NCBI RefSeq assembly: GCF_017353255.1
Contig: NZ_JAFMYU010000006.1
Coordinates: forward strand, 248,001-312,000
Reading direction: 5' to 3'
DNA: 64,000 bases
From: Fibrella aquatilis
GTDB lineage: Bacteria; Bacteroidota; Bacteroidia; Cytophagales; Spirosomataceae
Shown: positions 41,386 to 50,741 of the stretch, in pieces
Numbering within the stretch: the first letter of the stretch is position 1
How the letters are laid out: every line of letters begins with the position of its first letter
Program-made: the position numbers and the translations under genes
Notes under the pieces: generated by a model
The model's input: the letters and a program-made list of their open reading frames with translations, nothing else
Databases searched by the model: none
Told to the model about the DNA's origin: nothing

Positions 41386-43335
41386 ATGTCTAAACTTCAC
41401 GCCCTCGTTATCCTGCTGCTAATCAGCACATCAACCTTCGGCCAACTGCGCATGGCCCGGCTCTTTTCCGACCACGTAGTGCTGCAACGGCAACAGCCCA
41501 TTCCGGTTTGGGGCTGGACTAAACCCGGCGAAACCGTGAAAGTTACGCTGGCGGGCCAAACTCAGCAGGCCAAAGCCGATGCCAGCGGTGAGTGGCTGGT
41601 GCGGTTTGCGCCGCTCGAAGCAGGGGGGCCGCATACGCTGGTAGTCACGGCCAAATCGGGCAGTGCGCAGGCTACCGATGTGCTCATTGGCGAGGTGTGG
41701 CTCTGCTCCGGGCAGTCGAATATGGAGTGGTCGGTGAAGCAGGCCGACCATTTTTCCGCCGAAAAGAAAAACGCCAACTTCCCCCAGATTCGTCACTTCC
41801 GGGTAGAACATGAACTGGCCCTGACACCCCAAACCGAGCTGACGGCCGGTGACTGGCAGGTGGCCTCGGCCCAAACGGTGGGTGACTTCACGGCGGTGGG
41901 CTTTTTCTTTGCCCGTGAGTTGTACCAGAAACTAAACGTGCCCATTGGCCTGCTGCACTCGTCGTGGGGTGGGTCGCAGGTAGAGGGCTGGATTAGCAAA
42001 GAAGGCATGATGAGCAACGCCGAACTCCGGCCCACGGTGCAAAATCTGCCTACCAACTGGACCGCCGCCGACAGCCTTACCGACCTGAAATTGCGGCAGC
42101 AACTGAAGGTACCTGCCAACCTGACCCCCGCCGACGAAGCCCGGTACCTGGAGCCTGGTTATGACTTTGCGGGCTGGCGAAAGGCAGACCCTATGGGCCA
42201 GTGGGAATGGAAAGACATGCGCGGGTTTACGGGGCAGGGCTACATGACCCGCCCCGTGACCATCCCCGATGAACTGGTGGCCGTGCCCACCACGCTGGCC
42301 CTGGCCGAAAATGACAGCCCCAACCAGGTGTACATCAACGGCAAGCTGGCGTGGGAAGGTGCGGTTAAGGGCGTCCGAAAAATCAGCATCCCGGCGGGCA
42401 CCTGGCGGGCAGGCGAGAATCGTATTTTGGTGAAAATGGGCGGCGTAACTGACCCGGCCTGGTATGGCCTCGGCCTGCGCGGAACGGCCGACGACCTGTA
42501 CGTATCGGCGGGCGATCAGCGGGTTAGCTTGGCCAACAACTGGCGCATTCTGCCCGCTTTTGGCGAAAAACATACCTACAAGCGGTTTATGAATAACGTG
42601 GCCGTGAGCCTCTACAACGCCATGATTGCCCCACTGGAGCCGTTTGCCCTGCGTGGGGTGCTGTGGTATCAGGGCGAAACCAACGCCGGACGGGCGTACC
42701 AATACCGGCAGTCGTTTCCCTTGCTGATCACCGACTGGCGGCAGCGATTCGGGCAAAACATGTCGTTTTATTTTGTGCAGCTGTCGAGCTTCGGGGCCAA
42801 CCAGAGCAGCAACCAGGGTAGCAACTGGGCCGAACTTCGCGAAGCGCAAACCATGACCCTCAGCCTGCCCAAAACCGGCATGGCCGTCACCACCGACGTG
42901 GGTAATGCCAAAGACATTCATCCCACCAACAAGCAGGACGTAGGCCACCGCCTGGCCCTGAATGCCCTGAAATTAGACTTCGGGCAGAACGTAAACTACG
43001 CCTCGCCGATGTACGACAAAGCGGCTTTTGAGGGCGGCAGGGCCATTGTTACGTTTAAGAATGCTGACGTTGGCCTGGTGGTGAAAGACAAATACGGCTA
43101 CCTGAAAGGCTTCGAACTAGCGGGCGCCGATAAAGTTTTTCACTACGCCCAAGCCCAAATCAACGGCAACACGGTGGTGGTGTCAAGCCCCAACGTAGCC
43201 AAACCGGTAGCCGTACGCTATGCCTGGGCTGATTCGCCGGAAGAAGCTAACCTGTTCAGTACCGACGGCCTCCCCGCCAACTCATTCCGCACCGATACCT
43301 GGCCCGGCGTAACAATCAGTGCTAAGTTTGAGTAA
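41386..43335 (+). CDS. Sialate O-acetylesterase-type carbohydrate esterase (SASA domain)
   Basis: 649 residues, signal peptide to TFGQ. GEVWLCSGQSNMEW carries the nucleophile Ser111, GVLWYQGETNAGRA the oxyanion-hole motif, and DIHPTNKQDVGHRL the Asp510/His512 pair. A beta-sandwich insert (about 235-375) lies inside the SGNH-type domain, as usual for the long form. It removes acetyl groups from sugars. In this context acetylated mannan or glucomannan is a more likely substrate than sialic acid (inference from the GH26 and GH9 neighbours). Operon position: 18 bases after GH9 and 20 bases before the dehydrogenase. Confidence 0.92.
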   Translation: MSKLHALVILLLISTSTFGQLRMARLFSDHVVLQRQQPIPVWGWTKPGETVKVTLAGQTQQAKADASGEWLVRFAPLEAGGPHTLVVTAKSGSAQATDVLIGEVWLCSGQSNMEWSVKQADHFSAEKKNANFPQIRHFRVEHELALTPQTELTAGDWQVASAQTVGDFTAVGFFFARELYQKLNVPIGLLHSSWGGSQVEGWISKEGMMSNAELRPTVQNLPTNWTAADSLTDLKLRQQLKVPANLTPADEARYLEPGYDFAGWRKADPMGQWEWKDMRGFTGQGYMTRPVTIPDELVAVPTTLALAENDSPNQVYINGKLAWEGAVKGVRKISIPAGTWRAGENRILVKMGGVTDPAWYGLGLRGTADDLYVSAGDQRVSLANNWRILPAFGEKHTYKRFMNNVAVSLYNAMIAPLEPFALRGVLWYQGETNAGRAYQYRQSFPLLITDWRQRFGQNMSFYFVQLSSFGANQSSNQGSNWAELREAQTMTLSLPKTGMAVTTDVGNAKDIHPTNKQDVGHRLALNALKLDFGQNVNYASPMYDKAAFEGGRAIVTFKNADVGLVVKDKYGYLKGFELAGADKVFHYAQAQINGNTVVVSSPNVAKPVAVRYAWADSPEEANLFSTDGLPANSFRTDTWPGVTISAKFE

Positions 43336-43355
43336 GTCATCTCCCCAATTCCATT

Positions 43356-46300
43356 ATGCATAATTCCGTCAACCATACCCGTTCGCTGAGGGTGCCTGCC
43401 CTGAGTGCGGTGCTGCTCCTGCTGCTGATGAGCTGGACCAGCCGCCAGCCAACCGCCGTGCTCATTTTCGCCAAAAACGTCGATAATCAACCGGCAGCAG
43501 CGGCGGCAGCGGGCACGTTGCTGAGCCTTGTCAAGCAAGCCGGTATCGACGCCGACACCACCACGAACGCCGCTTTTCTGACCGACGATTCGCTGAAAAA
43601 TTACCGGTCGGTTGTTCTGCTCAACACCTCAGAAGATGTGCTATTCACCAATCAACAGACTGACCTTGAGCGCTTTGTACAGGCAGGCGGGGGTATGGCT
43701 TTCATCAACACGGCTGGGTTTACCAGATACCAATGGGCCTGGTATCAGGACATGCTGACGGCTACGCAGGTCCAGCCTGCCCAAACACCCGCTTCCATCG
43801 GCAAGCCGTTCGACGGGGGCCGGGTCTTTTACATGACAACCGGCGCTAACGGCCTGACCGACGAGAAGCTGTCGACGTCGCTGCTGGCAGGGGTCAGGTA
43901 TACGCTGGAAGGCGGTGCGCTGAACTACCGCGAAGCCCACAGCCTGCGCGTGCCGGAAGAAAACCGGTTTACAACCACCGTGCTGGAGTCGTATATGGAC
44001 GAACCCATTGAGATGGAAGTGCTGTCTGACGGGCGGGTGCTGTTTGTGGAGCGCAAAGGCGTGATCAAACTCTATGACCCCGCCGCCAAAGCCACGAAGG
44101 CCATCAACAAACTGCCGGTGCACATTACGGGCAACTACGAAGACGGCCTGCTGGGTATGGAACTCGACCCCAAATTCGACCAGAATCACTACGTCTACCT
44201 GTACTACTCGCCCGTGGGGAGCAAGTCGGTGCAGAACCTGTCGCGGTTTTTATTTACCGGCGACAGCCTGCAACTGAGTTCTGAAAAAGTGGTGATGCAA
44301 GTGCCCGTACAACGCGAAACTTGCTGTCATTCAGCGGGTAACGTGTATTTTGGCCCCGACGGCAACCTCTACCTCTCTACCGGTGACAATACCAGCTCGA
44401 AAGAATCGGACGGCTTTTCGCCCCTCGACGAGCGCCCCGGCCGTGCCCCCTTCGACTCGCAAAAATCGTCGGGCAACGCTAGCGACCTGCGGGGTAAAAT
44501 TTTGCGTATCCACGTCGAACCCGATGGCAGCTACACCATTCCTGACGGCAACCTGTTTGCCAAAGACAGCTCGCAGGGGAAGCCCGAAATTTATGTGATG
44601 GGTGCCCGCAACCCCTACCGCATCACGGTCGACAAGCGCGGCTTTTTGTACTGGGGCGACGTTGGGCCTGACGGGGGCGTGGCGAGTGAGCGCGGCCCCA
44701 AAAGCCAGGACGAGTGGAATCAGGCCCGCAAGCCGGGTAACTTCGGCTGGCCCTACTTTGTGGGCGACAATAAATCGTACGCCGATTTCGACTTTGCCAC
44801 CAACAAGAGTGGCCCGCACTATGACCCGGAGCGGCCCGTAAACGAGTCGCCGAACAACACGGGCGCGAAGGTGCTGCCCCCCGCCCAGAAAGCCATGATC
44901 TGGTACCCGTATGACAAATCGACCGAGTTTCCGATGCTAGGTACGGGATCGCGCTCCGCTATGGCCGGGCCGTTCTATTACGCCAACGAGTACAAATCGG
45001 GCGTGAAGCTGCCTGCCTACTACCAAAACAAACAGTTTATTTATGAGTGGGCGCGCAACTGGATCAAGGTATTGACCTATTCGGATTCAGGCGATTTACG
45101 GCAGATCGAATCATTTCTACCCACCACGTTTGTGTCGAAACCCATCGACATGAAGTTTGGTAAGGACGGAGCCATGTACGTACTCGCCTACGGCATGAAC
45201 TACTTTGCCCGCAACCCCGATTCGCAGCTGATCCGCATCGATTTCACAGAGGGTAACCGCCGCCCAGTAGCCAGAGTGAACGCCTCTAAAACCATTGGCG
45301 CGGCACCGCTGGTAGCCACGCTGTCGGCAAAGGAATCATTTGACTACGACCGGGGCGACAAGCTGACGTACCGCTGGGAGTCGGGCACGGGGCTGACATC
45401 GACGGCAGTAGCCACCACCTTCACCTATGCCAAACCCGGCGTGTACCACCCCAAACTGACCGTTACAGACGCGGCCGGGCAGAAAGCCACTACTGAACTG
45501 ACCGTGAAAGTAGGCAACGATGCGCCACTGGTCGACGTGGCCATCCGGGGTAACCGCAGCTTTTATTTCGACAAAACACCCCTGGTCTATAGTGTGTCGG
45601 TGAAAGACAAAGAAGACGGCGCACTGAACAAAGGCATCCAGCCCAGGCAGGTGAAATTTGCCGTGGATTACCTGGCCGAAGGCAAAGACCTGGCCCTACT
45701 GACATCCAACCAAAACGGCGACGGGTTCAGTAAACACCTGCAAGGCAAGGAGTTGCTTACCAACAGCGACTGTAAAGCCTGCCACTCAATGAACGCCAAA
45801 TCGATTGGACCCACGCTGCTGGAGGTCTCGAAACGGTACCACCCGGCGGGCGAGTCGGCGGTGGATATGCTGGCGAAGAAAGTCATCACGGGCGGCAACG
45901 GCAACTGGGGCAAAAACGTGATGTCGGCGCACCCGCAGCATACCGAAAAAGAAACCGCCGAGATGGTCCGCTACATCCTGTCATTGACCGATGAGGCCCC
46001 CAAGAGCTTACCCTTGCGGGGCACCTACCCCCTCGCGCAGCATACGGGTGACAACGAGACGGGCAGCTACGTGATTTCGGCCAGTTATACCGACAGGGGC
46101 AACCCCATTACCGGGCCACTCACGGGCCGCAAGCTGCTCATTTTGCACAACCCCCGCCTCCAGGCCGAGACCTACGAACAGGGCATGGGCGTGGACCGCA
46201 AACACCAGGACGGCAGCAACCAAAGCTGGGTGGGCGACATCAAAGACGGGTCGTTCATTGGCTTCCACGGCATTGACCTCACGGGCATCGGCGAACTCAC

Positions 46301-46586
46301 GTTCAACGCAGCAGCAGCAGCCGGGCGGGGCGGGCGCATCGAAGTGCATACGCAGTCGCCTACAGGTCCATTGCTGGGCACGGCTACGGTCAACCCCATC
46401 GCGGCCCCGGCGGGTAGCCCGCGCGGGCCAATCTGGCAACCAGTATCGGCCCCCATTACCCCCACCAGCGCAGTAGTTGATCTTTATTTTGTGTTCCGCA
46501 ACGAGGCCATCAATGACAAAACCCTGCTCCTTGTCGACTGGATTTTGTTTAAACAGCAGCCTAAGGCGGGCGTATCGGGGCGGTGA
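43356..46586 (+). CDS. ThuA-like / PQQ sugar dehydrogenase / PKD / cytochrome c fusion protein
   Basis: 1076 residues, signal peptide in the first 30. Domains in order: ThuA-like glutamine-amidotransferase-fold (about 33-190; LERFVQAGGGMAFIN), soluble glucose/sorbosone dehydrogenase propeller (about 205-630; GLLGMELDPKFDQNHYVYLYY, SAGNVYFGPDGNLYLSTGD), PKD domain (about 640-720), a single c-type heme site CKACH near residue 806 with a later Met ligand candidate, and a C-terminal CBM6-like region (about 890-1070). It would oxidise an aldose outside the inner membrane and pass electrons to its own heme. The combination recurs in Bacteroidota and Planctomycetes. Confidence 0.88.
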   Translation: MHNSVNHTRSLRVPALSAVLLLLLMSWTSRQPTAVLIFAKNVDNQPAAAAAAGTLLSLVKQAGIDADTTTNAAFLTDDSLKNYRSVVLLNTSEDVLFTNQQTDLERFVQAGGGMAFINTAGFTRYQWAWYQDMLTATQVQPAQTPASIGKPFDGGRVFYMTTGANGLTDEKLSTSLLAGVRYTLEGGALNYREAHSLRVPEENRFTTTVLESYMDEPIEMEVLSDGRVLFVERKGVIKLYDPAAKATKAINKLPVHITGNYEDGLLGMELDPKFDQNHYVYLYYSPVGSKSVQNLSRFLFTGDSLQLSSEKVVMQVPVQRETCCHSAGNVYFGPDGNLYLSTGDNTSSKESDGFSPLDERPGRAPFDSQKSSGNASDLRGKILRIHVEPDGSYTIPDGNLFAKDSSQGKPEIYVMGARNPYRITVDKRGFLYWGDVGPDGGVASERGPKSQDEWNQARKPGNFGWPYFVGDNKSYADFDFATNKSGPHYDPERPVNESPNNTGAKVLPPAQKAMIWYPYDKSTEFPMLGTGSRSAMAGPFYYANEYKSGVKLPAYYQNKQFIYEWARNWIKVLTYSDSGDLRQIESFLPTTFVSKPIDMKFGKDGAMYVLAYGMNYFARNPDSQLIRIDFTEGNRRPVARVNASKTIGAAPLVATLSAKESFDYDRGDKLTYRWESGTGLTSTAVATTFTYAKPGVYHPKLTVTDAAGQKATTELTVKVGNDAPLVDVAIRGNRSFYFDKTPLVYSVSVKDKEDGALNKGIQPRQVKFAVDYLAEGKDLALLTSNQNGDGFSKHLQGKELLTNSDCKACHSMNAKSIGPTLLEVSKRYHPAGESAVDMLAKKVITGGNGNWGKNVMSAHPQHTEKETAEMVRYILSLTDEAPKSLPLRGTYPLAQHTGDNETGSYVISASYTDRGNPITGPLTGRKLLILHNPRLQAETYEQGMGVDRKHQDGSNQSWVGDIKDGSFIGFHGIDLTGIGELTFNAAAAAGRGGRIEVHTQSPTGPLLGTATVNPIAAPAGSPRGPIWQPVSAPITPTSAVVDLYFVFRNEAINDKTLLLVDWILFKQQPKAGVSGR

Positions 46587-46656
46587 GTATGCAGTAGCTT
46601 TCAGCAGCCCCAATCCAACTGCGCAAAAACATCAACCTATTCGCAATCAGTGGTTT

Positions 46657-47820
46657 ATGTTAAACAAAAAGCACCTAGCAGGCATTCTATTAGGCAACCT
46701 GCTGACGATTACGGTTAGCTACTCAACCCCGAAACTTAACCTGATCGACCCCAACGCCACGGCCGAAACGCGGGCGCTTTATCATAACCTGAGCAAGCTC
46801 TCGAAGAAGCATATTCTCTTCGGCCATCAGCACGCCACCGAATATGGCCACGGCTGGACGGGCGAGGCCAACCGGTCGGATGTAAAATCGGTGAGCGGGT
46901 CGCACCCGGCCGTGATCGGCGTAGATTTCAGCGGGCTGACGGGTCGGCCCGCAACGGCGGTGGAACGCACCAAAGCCAACCTCCGCCAGCAGATTGCCGA
47001 CACGTATAACCGGGGTGGCGTGACCACCGTAGCCTGGCATTTCTCGAACCCCGTAACACCCCAAACGGGCTTCTACTGGAACGATTCGGTATCGGCCCCG
47101 GCAGTAGCCAACCTCATTCCGGGTGGGTCGCACCACGCCCAGTATAAGGTCATACTGAAAACCGTGGGTGACCTGGCCAACTCAATCAGGGGGCGGGACG
47201 GTAAGCTCGTACCCATGCTATTTCGGCCCTACCACGAGTTCGACGGGGGGTGGTTCTGGTGGGGCAGGCCACACTGCTCACGCGAGGAGTTTACGTCGCT
47301 CTGGCGGTTTACGGTCTCCTACCTGCGCGACAGCCTACAGGTGCATAACTTCATCTACACCTTTTCGCCCGACTGCCTGTTCAAGACCGAAGCGCAGTAC
47401 CTGGACCGCTACCCCGGCAACGAGTGGGTAGACATGGTGGGCGTAGACAACTACGCAGATTTTGGCCGAAACGGCAACTACAACGTGCAGGCGGGCATTA
47501 CCAAGCTCAAAATCGTGTCGGACTATGCCCGGAAGGCCCATAAGCTGGCGGCTTTCACCGAAACCGGCCTGGAATCGATTCCCGACACGACCTGGTGGAC
47601 CAACACTTTGCTGCGGTCGCTCAAGGCCGAAAAGATGAAGCTAGCCTATGTGCTGGTGTGGCGCAATGATGCCCGCAGCCCCACCCACTTCTACGCCCCC
47701 TACCCCGGTCAGGCCAGCGTAGCCGACTTCCTGCACTTTTACCAGGACCCCTACACGCTGTTTGAAAACGACCTGGGTAAAATGTATCGCCGGAAAAAAC
47801 TGCTCTTTTTCTACTACTAA
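46657..47820 (+). CDS. Glycoside hydrolase family 26 beta-mannanase-like enzyme
   Basis: 387 residues from ATG 46657; the frame is open from 46477 but that part overlaps the previous gene. Signal peptide (MLNKKHLAGILLGNLL...). GH26 marks: ILFGHQHATEYG, VIGVDFSG, VAWHFSNP, acid/base Glu194 in FRPYHEFDGGWFWWG, VGVDNYADFG, nucleophile Glu302 in FTETGLES, and VLVWRNDA. It cuts internal beta-1,4-mannosyl links outside the inner membrane. This gene points most directly to mannan or glucomannan as the PUL substrate. It ends one base before a 63-base gap filled by a 25-bp perfect palindrome. Confidence 0.94.
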   Translation: MLNKKHLAGILLGNLLTITVSYSTPKLNLIDPNATAETRALYHNLSKLSKKHILFGHQHATEYGHGWTGEANRSDVKSVSGSHPAVIGVDFSGLTGRPATAVERTKANLRQQIADTYNRGGVTTVAWHFSNPVTPQTGFYWNDSVSAPAVANLIPGGSHHAQYKVILKTVGDLANSIRGRDGKLVPMLFRPYHEFDGGWFWWGRPHCSREEFTSLWRFTVSYLRDSLQVHNFIYTFSPDCLFKTEAQYLDRYPGNEWVDMVGVDNYADFGRNGNYNVQAGITKLKIVSDYARKAHKLAAFTETGLESIPDTTWWTNTLLRSLKAEKMKLAYVLVWRNDARSPTHFYAPYPGQASVADFLHFYQDPYTLFENDLGKMYRRKKLLFFYY

Positions 47821-47825
47821 CATCG

Positions 47826-47881
47826 AGCAAGAAGCGTGCTCCTGTCGAGGTAACAGCCTCGACAGGAGCACGCTTCTTGCT
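47826..47881. terminator. 25-bp perfect palindrome between convergent PUL operons
   Basis: Arms 47826-47850 and 47857-47881 are exact reverse complements with a 6-base loop. It sits 5 bases after the GH26 stop and 23 bases from the stop of the glycan-binding protein gene, so it can stop transcription from both sides. No strong U-tract. Unlike the other elements, its arms have no 7- or 8-base rhythm. Confidence 0.75.
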
Positions 47882-47904
47882 GGAGGCTATCGTGTTTCAC
47901 CCAG

Positions 47905-48993
47905 TTACTTGACCAGCATAATGTTGTCGAAGTAAAACGCCTCGTCCTGCTTGTCGGGGCCTTTGATACGGAAACCAAGCTGCTTCATAGTACTACCCGG
48001 CGTCCAGAAATCCATGTCGGCCAGCTTGATCTTGACGTAATTCCAGACGCCCGCCTTTACGTTGACCTGGTTGGCATCGACGAAGTTGCCAAAACCGGCT
48101 TTGCTGGCATCGGTAGTAACGAAAAGCGCATAATCGGCCGAGCCGCCTTTGATCCAGCCCGTCAGGTACGTGTAAGTCGGGTCATAAGCAACCCCCGTCC
48201 AGTTGGCAAACGCCATCAGGTGCCAGTTGCCCTTCTGGTAGGTCTTAGTAGCCGACGATACCCCAAACGCAGCTTCTTTGGTCGACACGGCCCCGGCATC
48301 GCCCCAGGAATTATCCTGGAAGCCCTTAGCATAGCCGTCGGTGAAAACGGGGAAGGCTTTGTCGATATTGACAAATTCCTGCTTGGTCCGAATCCGGCCC
48401 GTACCGTTGGTGATGGCCAGCGTAGCGCGGTTGAGCGACGAAGCGGGCATGGTAATCACCAGTTCCTTCTTCGACTTTGACACAATTGTGGCCGCGTCGG
48501 AAATGCCTTTCACCGAATCGGCCACGGCTACCGAAGTAACGTCATCGAAGTTGTTGCCGGTGATGGTCACTTTTGTTCCCTTCGTGAAATCATACATCGA
48601 AATGTTCGTGATCGTGGGGTAGGCCAGCACTTTGAAGGGTACTGACACGGTTTGGCCGGCGCTGTTGGTAAACGTTACGTTCTGCTTTCCGCCTGCGGCA
48701 TCAGTTGGCACCCGGAAAATAAGGGCACCGTCGGTATTGAGCGTAGGCTGAAACCCGGCCGGAACACTTAGTTTCTCGAACATGATCGAGCGCATGTCGC
48801 CCAGGCCGCTGCCCGTAATGGTCACGGTGGCACCACCCGCTGCCGAGTCGGGCATGATCTTGGTTACCAGTGGGTTACCTGGTCCGATCTGCGGGCTACC
48901 GTCGGTATCTTTCTGGCAGGAGAGCGTCACCAGCCCCGCCATAACGGTCAGGACCGAGAGGCCCGCAAGCCTATTGATTCGTCTAAAGTTCAT
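47905..48993 (-). CDS. SusE/F-like surface glycan-binding lipoprotein with IPT/TIG domains
   Basis: 362 residues. Lipoprotein signal ending TLSC (Cys26) followed by Asp-rich QKDTDG. Two IPT/TIG Ig-like domains (about 40-120; VTKIMPDSAAGGATVTITGSGLG, and about 125-215; PTITNISMYDFTKGTKVTITGNNFDD). A C-terminal jelly-roll-like domain (about 220-362) is rich in Trp and Tyr and ends in FYFDNIMLVK. Position just after SusD and this architecture are typical of PUL surface glycan-binding proteins, which hold the polysaccharide at the cell surface. Last gene of the minus-strand PUL operon. Confidence 0.88.
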   Translation of the reverse strand: MNFRRINRLAGLSVLTVMAGLVTLSCQKDTDGSPQIGPGNPLVTKIMPDSAAGGATVTITGSGLGDMRSIMFEKLSVPAGFQPTLNTDGALIFRVPTDAAGGKQNVTFTNSAGQTVSVPFKVLAYPTITNISMYDFTKGTKVTITGNNFDDVTSVAVADSVKGISDAATIVSKSKKELVITMPASSLNRATLAITNGTGRIRTKQEFVNIDKAFPVFTDGYAKGFQDNSWGDAGAVSTKEAAFGVSSATKTYQKGNWHLMAFANWTGVAYDPTYTYLTGWIKGGSADYALFVTTDASKAGFGNFVDANQVNVKAGVWNYVKIKLADMDFWTPGSTMKQLGFRIKGPDKQDEAFYFDNIMLVK

Positions 48994-49022
48994 GTGATTG
49001 CTTTGTTTGAAGGGTCAACAAC

Positions 49023-50597
49023 TTACTTGTAGTAGGGAACCGGGTCTTTGCCCAACTCAGGGTCCTGCACGATTTCACCCGCCGGAATAGGCAGGAACAG
49101 CTTGTCTTCGCTGAAGTTGGTGAGGTAGGTGCTGTAGGTAGCCGTGCCCCGGTTTTGCTTCTCAATGATGGCCTTTGCTTTGGCATAGCCCTGCCGCTGA
49201 ATATCGTACCAGTAGTCGCCTTCAAAGGCAAACTCAACCCGGCGCTCGTGCAGGATGTCGGCGTTGGTAATGGCGGCCTTGGCTGGCAACCCCGCCCGTT
49301 TCCGCACCTGGTTGAGGGCATCGAGCGCTTTGGCATCGGTGGTCGAGGCGTTACCAGCCAGCACCGCCTCGGCATAGATCAGCAGGATGTCGGCATAGCG
49401 CAGCAGCACTACGTTGTTGCCTGAGTTCTGGCCCAGCACCGGTTCGCCACCAAAGCCCTTGCCCGGACCGGCAAAATACTTCACAATGTTGGCGCGGGTG
49501 GGGCTTAGGCTGCCGCCGTCGTTGGTGGGCTGAAGGGTATCATACTTGAAGCCATTGGCCATAAACGCGTTGTAGAGCGGAGCGTTGGCGCGCTGGGGTT
49601 TCCAGCTGGGGTTGGTCCAGCCCTGTTCCATCACCGACCATTTGCGCCGCAGGTCGCCAAACTCATATTCTTTCAGCATATCCACCGAGGGCACGTACAT
49701 CTCCCAGGCGTCGGCTTCCGACGTGCGGAGGGCACCAGCCCCCCGGTCGGGGTTTTTGATGTTGCCCGTACCCCAGGGGTCCTGCGAGAACTGGTGCTGA
49801 ATCGAGAAAAGCGACTCGGCGTTGTTGTTCATGCTGGCTTTGGTAAACATGCCCTGGTAGTCGTTCACCAGTATGTACTTACCTGAGTTGATCACCTCTT
49901 CAGCCTTGGCTTTTGCGTTAGCGTAGTCTTTCGAGTAGAGATAGATCTTCGACATCAGGCCTTTGGCAGCGTATTTGGTCACCCGGCCCGGATCGTCTGA
50001 CTCCGGCAAACCGGCTTCGGCCAGCTTCACTTCTTCCAGCGCAAACCGCAGCACGTCTTTCTGGAGGTAGCGCGGAATATTGAAATCGCCGGAGAGGGCG
50101 GTAGCACCCGGATCGGTGATGATGGGCGCGGCACCCCAGGTACGGGCAATGTAGAAATAGATCATGCCCCGGATAAAGTGGCATTCGGCAATGGCGGGGT
50201 CCAGGTAGGCAGCACCACCCCCGGCCGCTTTCTTTTCTTCAAACGTCTTGATCATCACGTTGGCGTAGCCAATGATCTTGTAAAATGCCCCCCACGACGC
50301 CCCAATGCGGTCTGACGCCGACGAGACAGAGAAGTTGAGGTACTCCACGTCGGTATAGGTGAACATATTGCCGGCCATTACATCGCCGATAGCATCCTGC
50401 GCCCGGCTTTCGTAGTTGCGCCAGGGCAGGCCGCTGTAGAGCGTACTGGTGGCCCCCCGCACTTCGGCGGCGTTGTTGTAGTAGTTGCTGGTTGTAGTAC
50501 CCGACAGCGAAGGCCGATCAATGAAGTCTTCCTTACAGGCCGAAGCCGAGAGTAGTGAAGCCGACACCAGCAGGGTATAAACTGAGTTGCGTTTCAT
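49023..50597 (-). CDS. RagB/SusD family nutrient-uptake outer-membrane lipoprotein
   Basis: 524 residues. Lipoprotein signal with Cys21 (LSASAC). SusD hallmarks: N-terminal YNNAAEVRGATSTLYSGL, TPR-like helices with AECHFIRGMIYFYIARTWGAAPII, YAAKGLMSKIYLYSKDYANAKA, and the C-terminal LRYADILLIYAEAVL, ALNQVRKRAGLP and ERRVEFAFEGDYWYDIQRQG blocks. It forms the lid over the SusC channel and binds oligosaccharide. It is separated from susC by 144 bases that hold a word-repeat palindrome, an unusually structured SusC/SusD spacer. Confidence 0.95.
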   Translation of the reverse strand: MKRNSVYTLLVSASLLSASACKEDFIDRPSLSGTTTSNYYNNAAEVRGATSTLYSGLPWRNYESRAQDAIGDVMAGNMFTYTDVEYLNFSVSSASDRIGASWGAFYKIIGYANVMIKTFEEKKAAGGGAAYLDPAIAECHFIRGMIYFYIARTWGAAPIITDPGATALSGDFNIPRYLQKDVLRFALEEVKLAEAGLPESDDPGRVTKYAAKGLMSKIYLYSKDYANAKAKAEEVINSGKYILVNDYQGMFTKASMNNNAESLFSIQHQFSQDPWGTGNIKNPDRGAGALRTSEADAWEMYVPSVDMLKEYEFGDLRRKWSVMEQGWTNPSWKPQRANAPLYNAFMANGFKYDTLQPTNDGGSLSPTRANIVKYFAGPGKGFGGEPVLGQNSGNNVVLLRYADILLIYAEAVLAGNASTTDAKALDALNQVRKRAGLPAKAAITNADILHERRVEFAFEGDYWYDIQRQGYAKAKAIIEKQNRGTATYSTYLTNFSEDKLFLPIPAGEIVQDPELGKDPVPYYK

Positions 50598-50599
50598 GT

Positions 50600-50735
50600 C
50601 TTATGTGAAAGAGTGAAAGAGCGAATGAGTGAAAGAGTGACTACGGTCATTGCCGACTCGGCAGCTTACTTAAGTCTGAGCGTTGCGTGACTGCGCTAGC
50701 AGATCACTCTTTCACTCTTTATCTCTTTCGCTCTT
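50600..50735. repeat. Imperfect palindrome with GTGAAAGA words between susC and susD
   Basis: Left arm words (GTGAAAGAGTGAAAGAGCGAATGAGTGAAAGAGTGA, 50605-50640, written as consecutive units) face inverted ones at 50703-50736 with mismatches, around a longer loop. It lies between two genes that must be cotranscribed, so it cannot be a complete terminator. It may lower susD expression, stabilise an mRNA end or mark an RNA-processing point. Confidence 0.85.
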
Positions 50736-50741
50736 TAGGTT

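Noticed and set aside
46477-46656. Longer form of the GH26 protein
   Set aside because: It overlaps the end of the dehydrogenase gene and delays the signal peptide; MLNKKH at 46657 gives a normal export signal.
13915-50735. CRISPR array or direct-repeat cluster
   Set aside because: The repeated words are short, degenerate and mirrored, with no constant repeat/spacer spacing and no cas genes.
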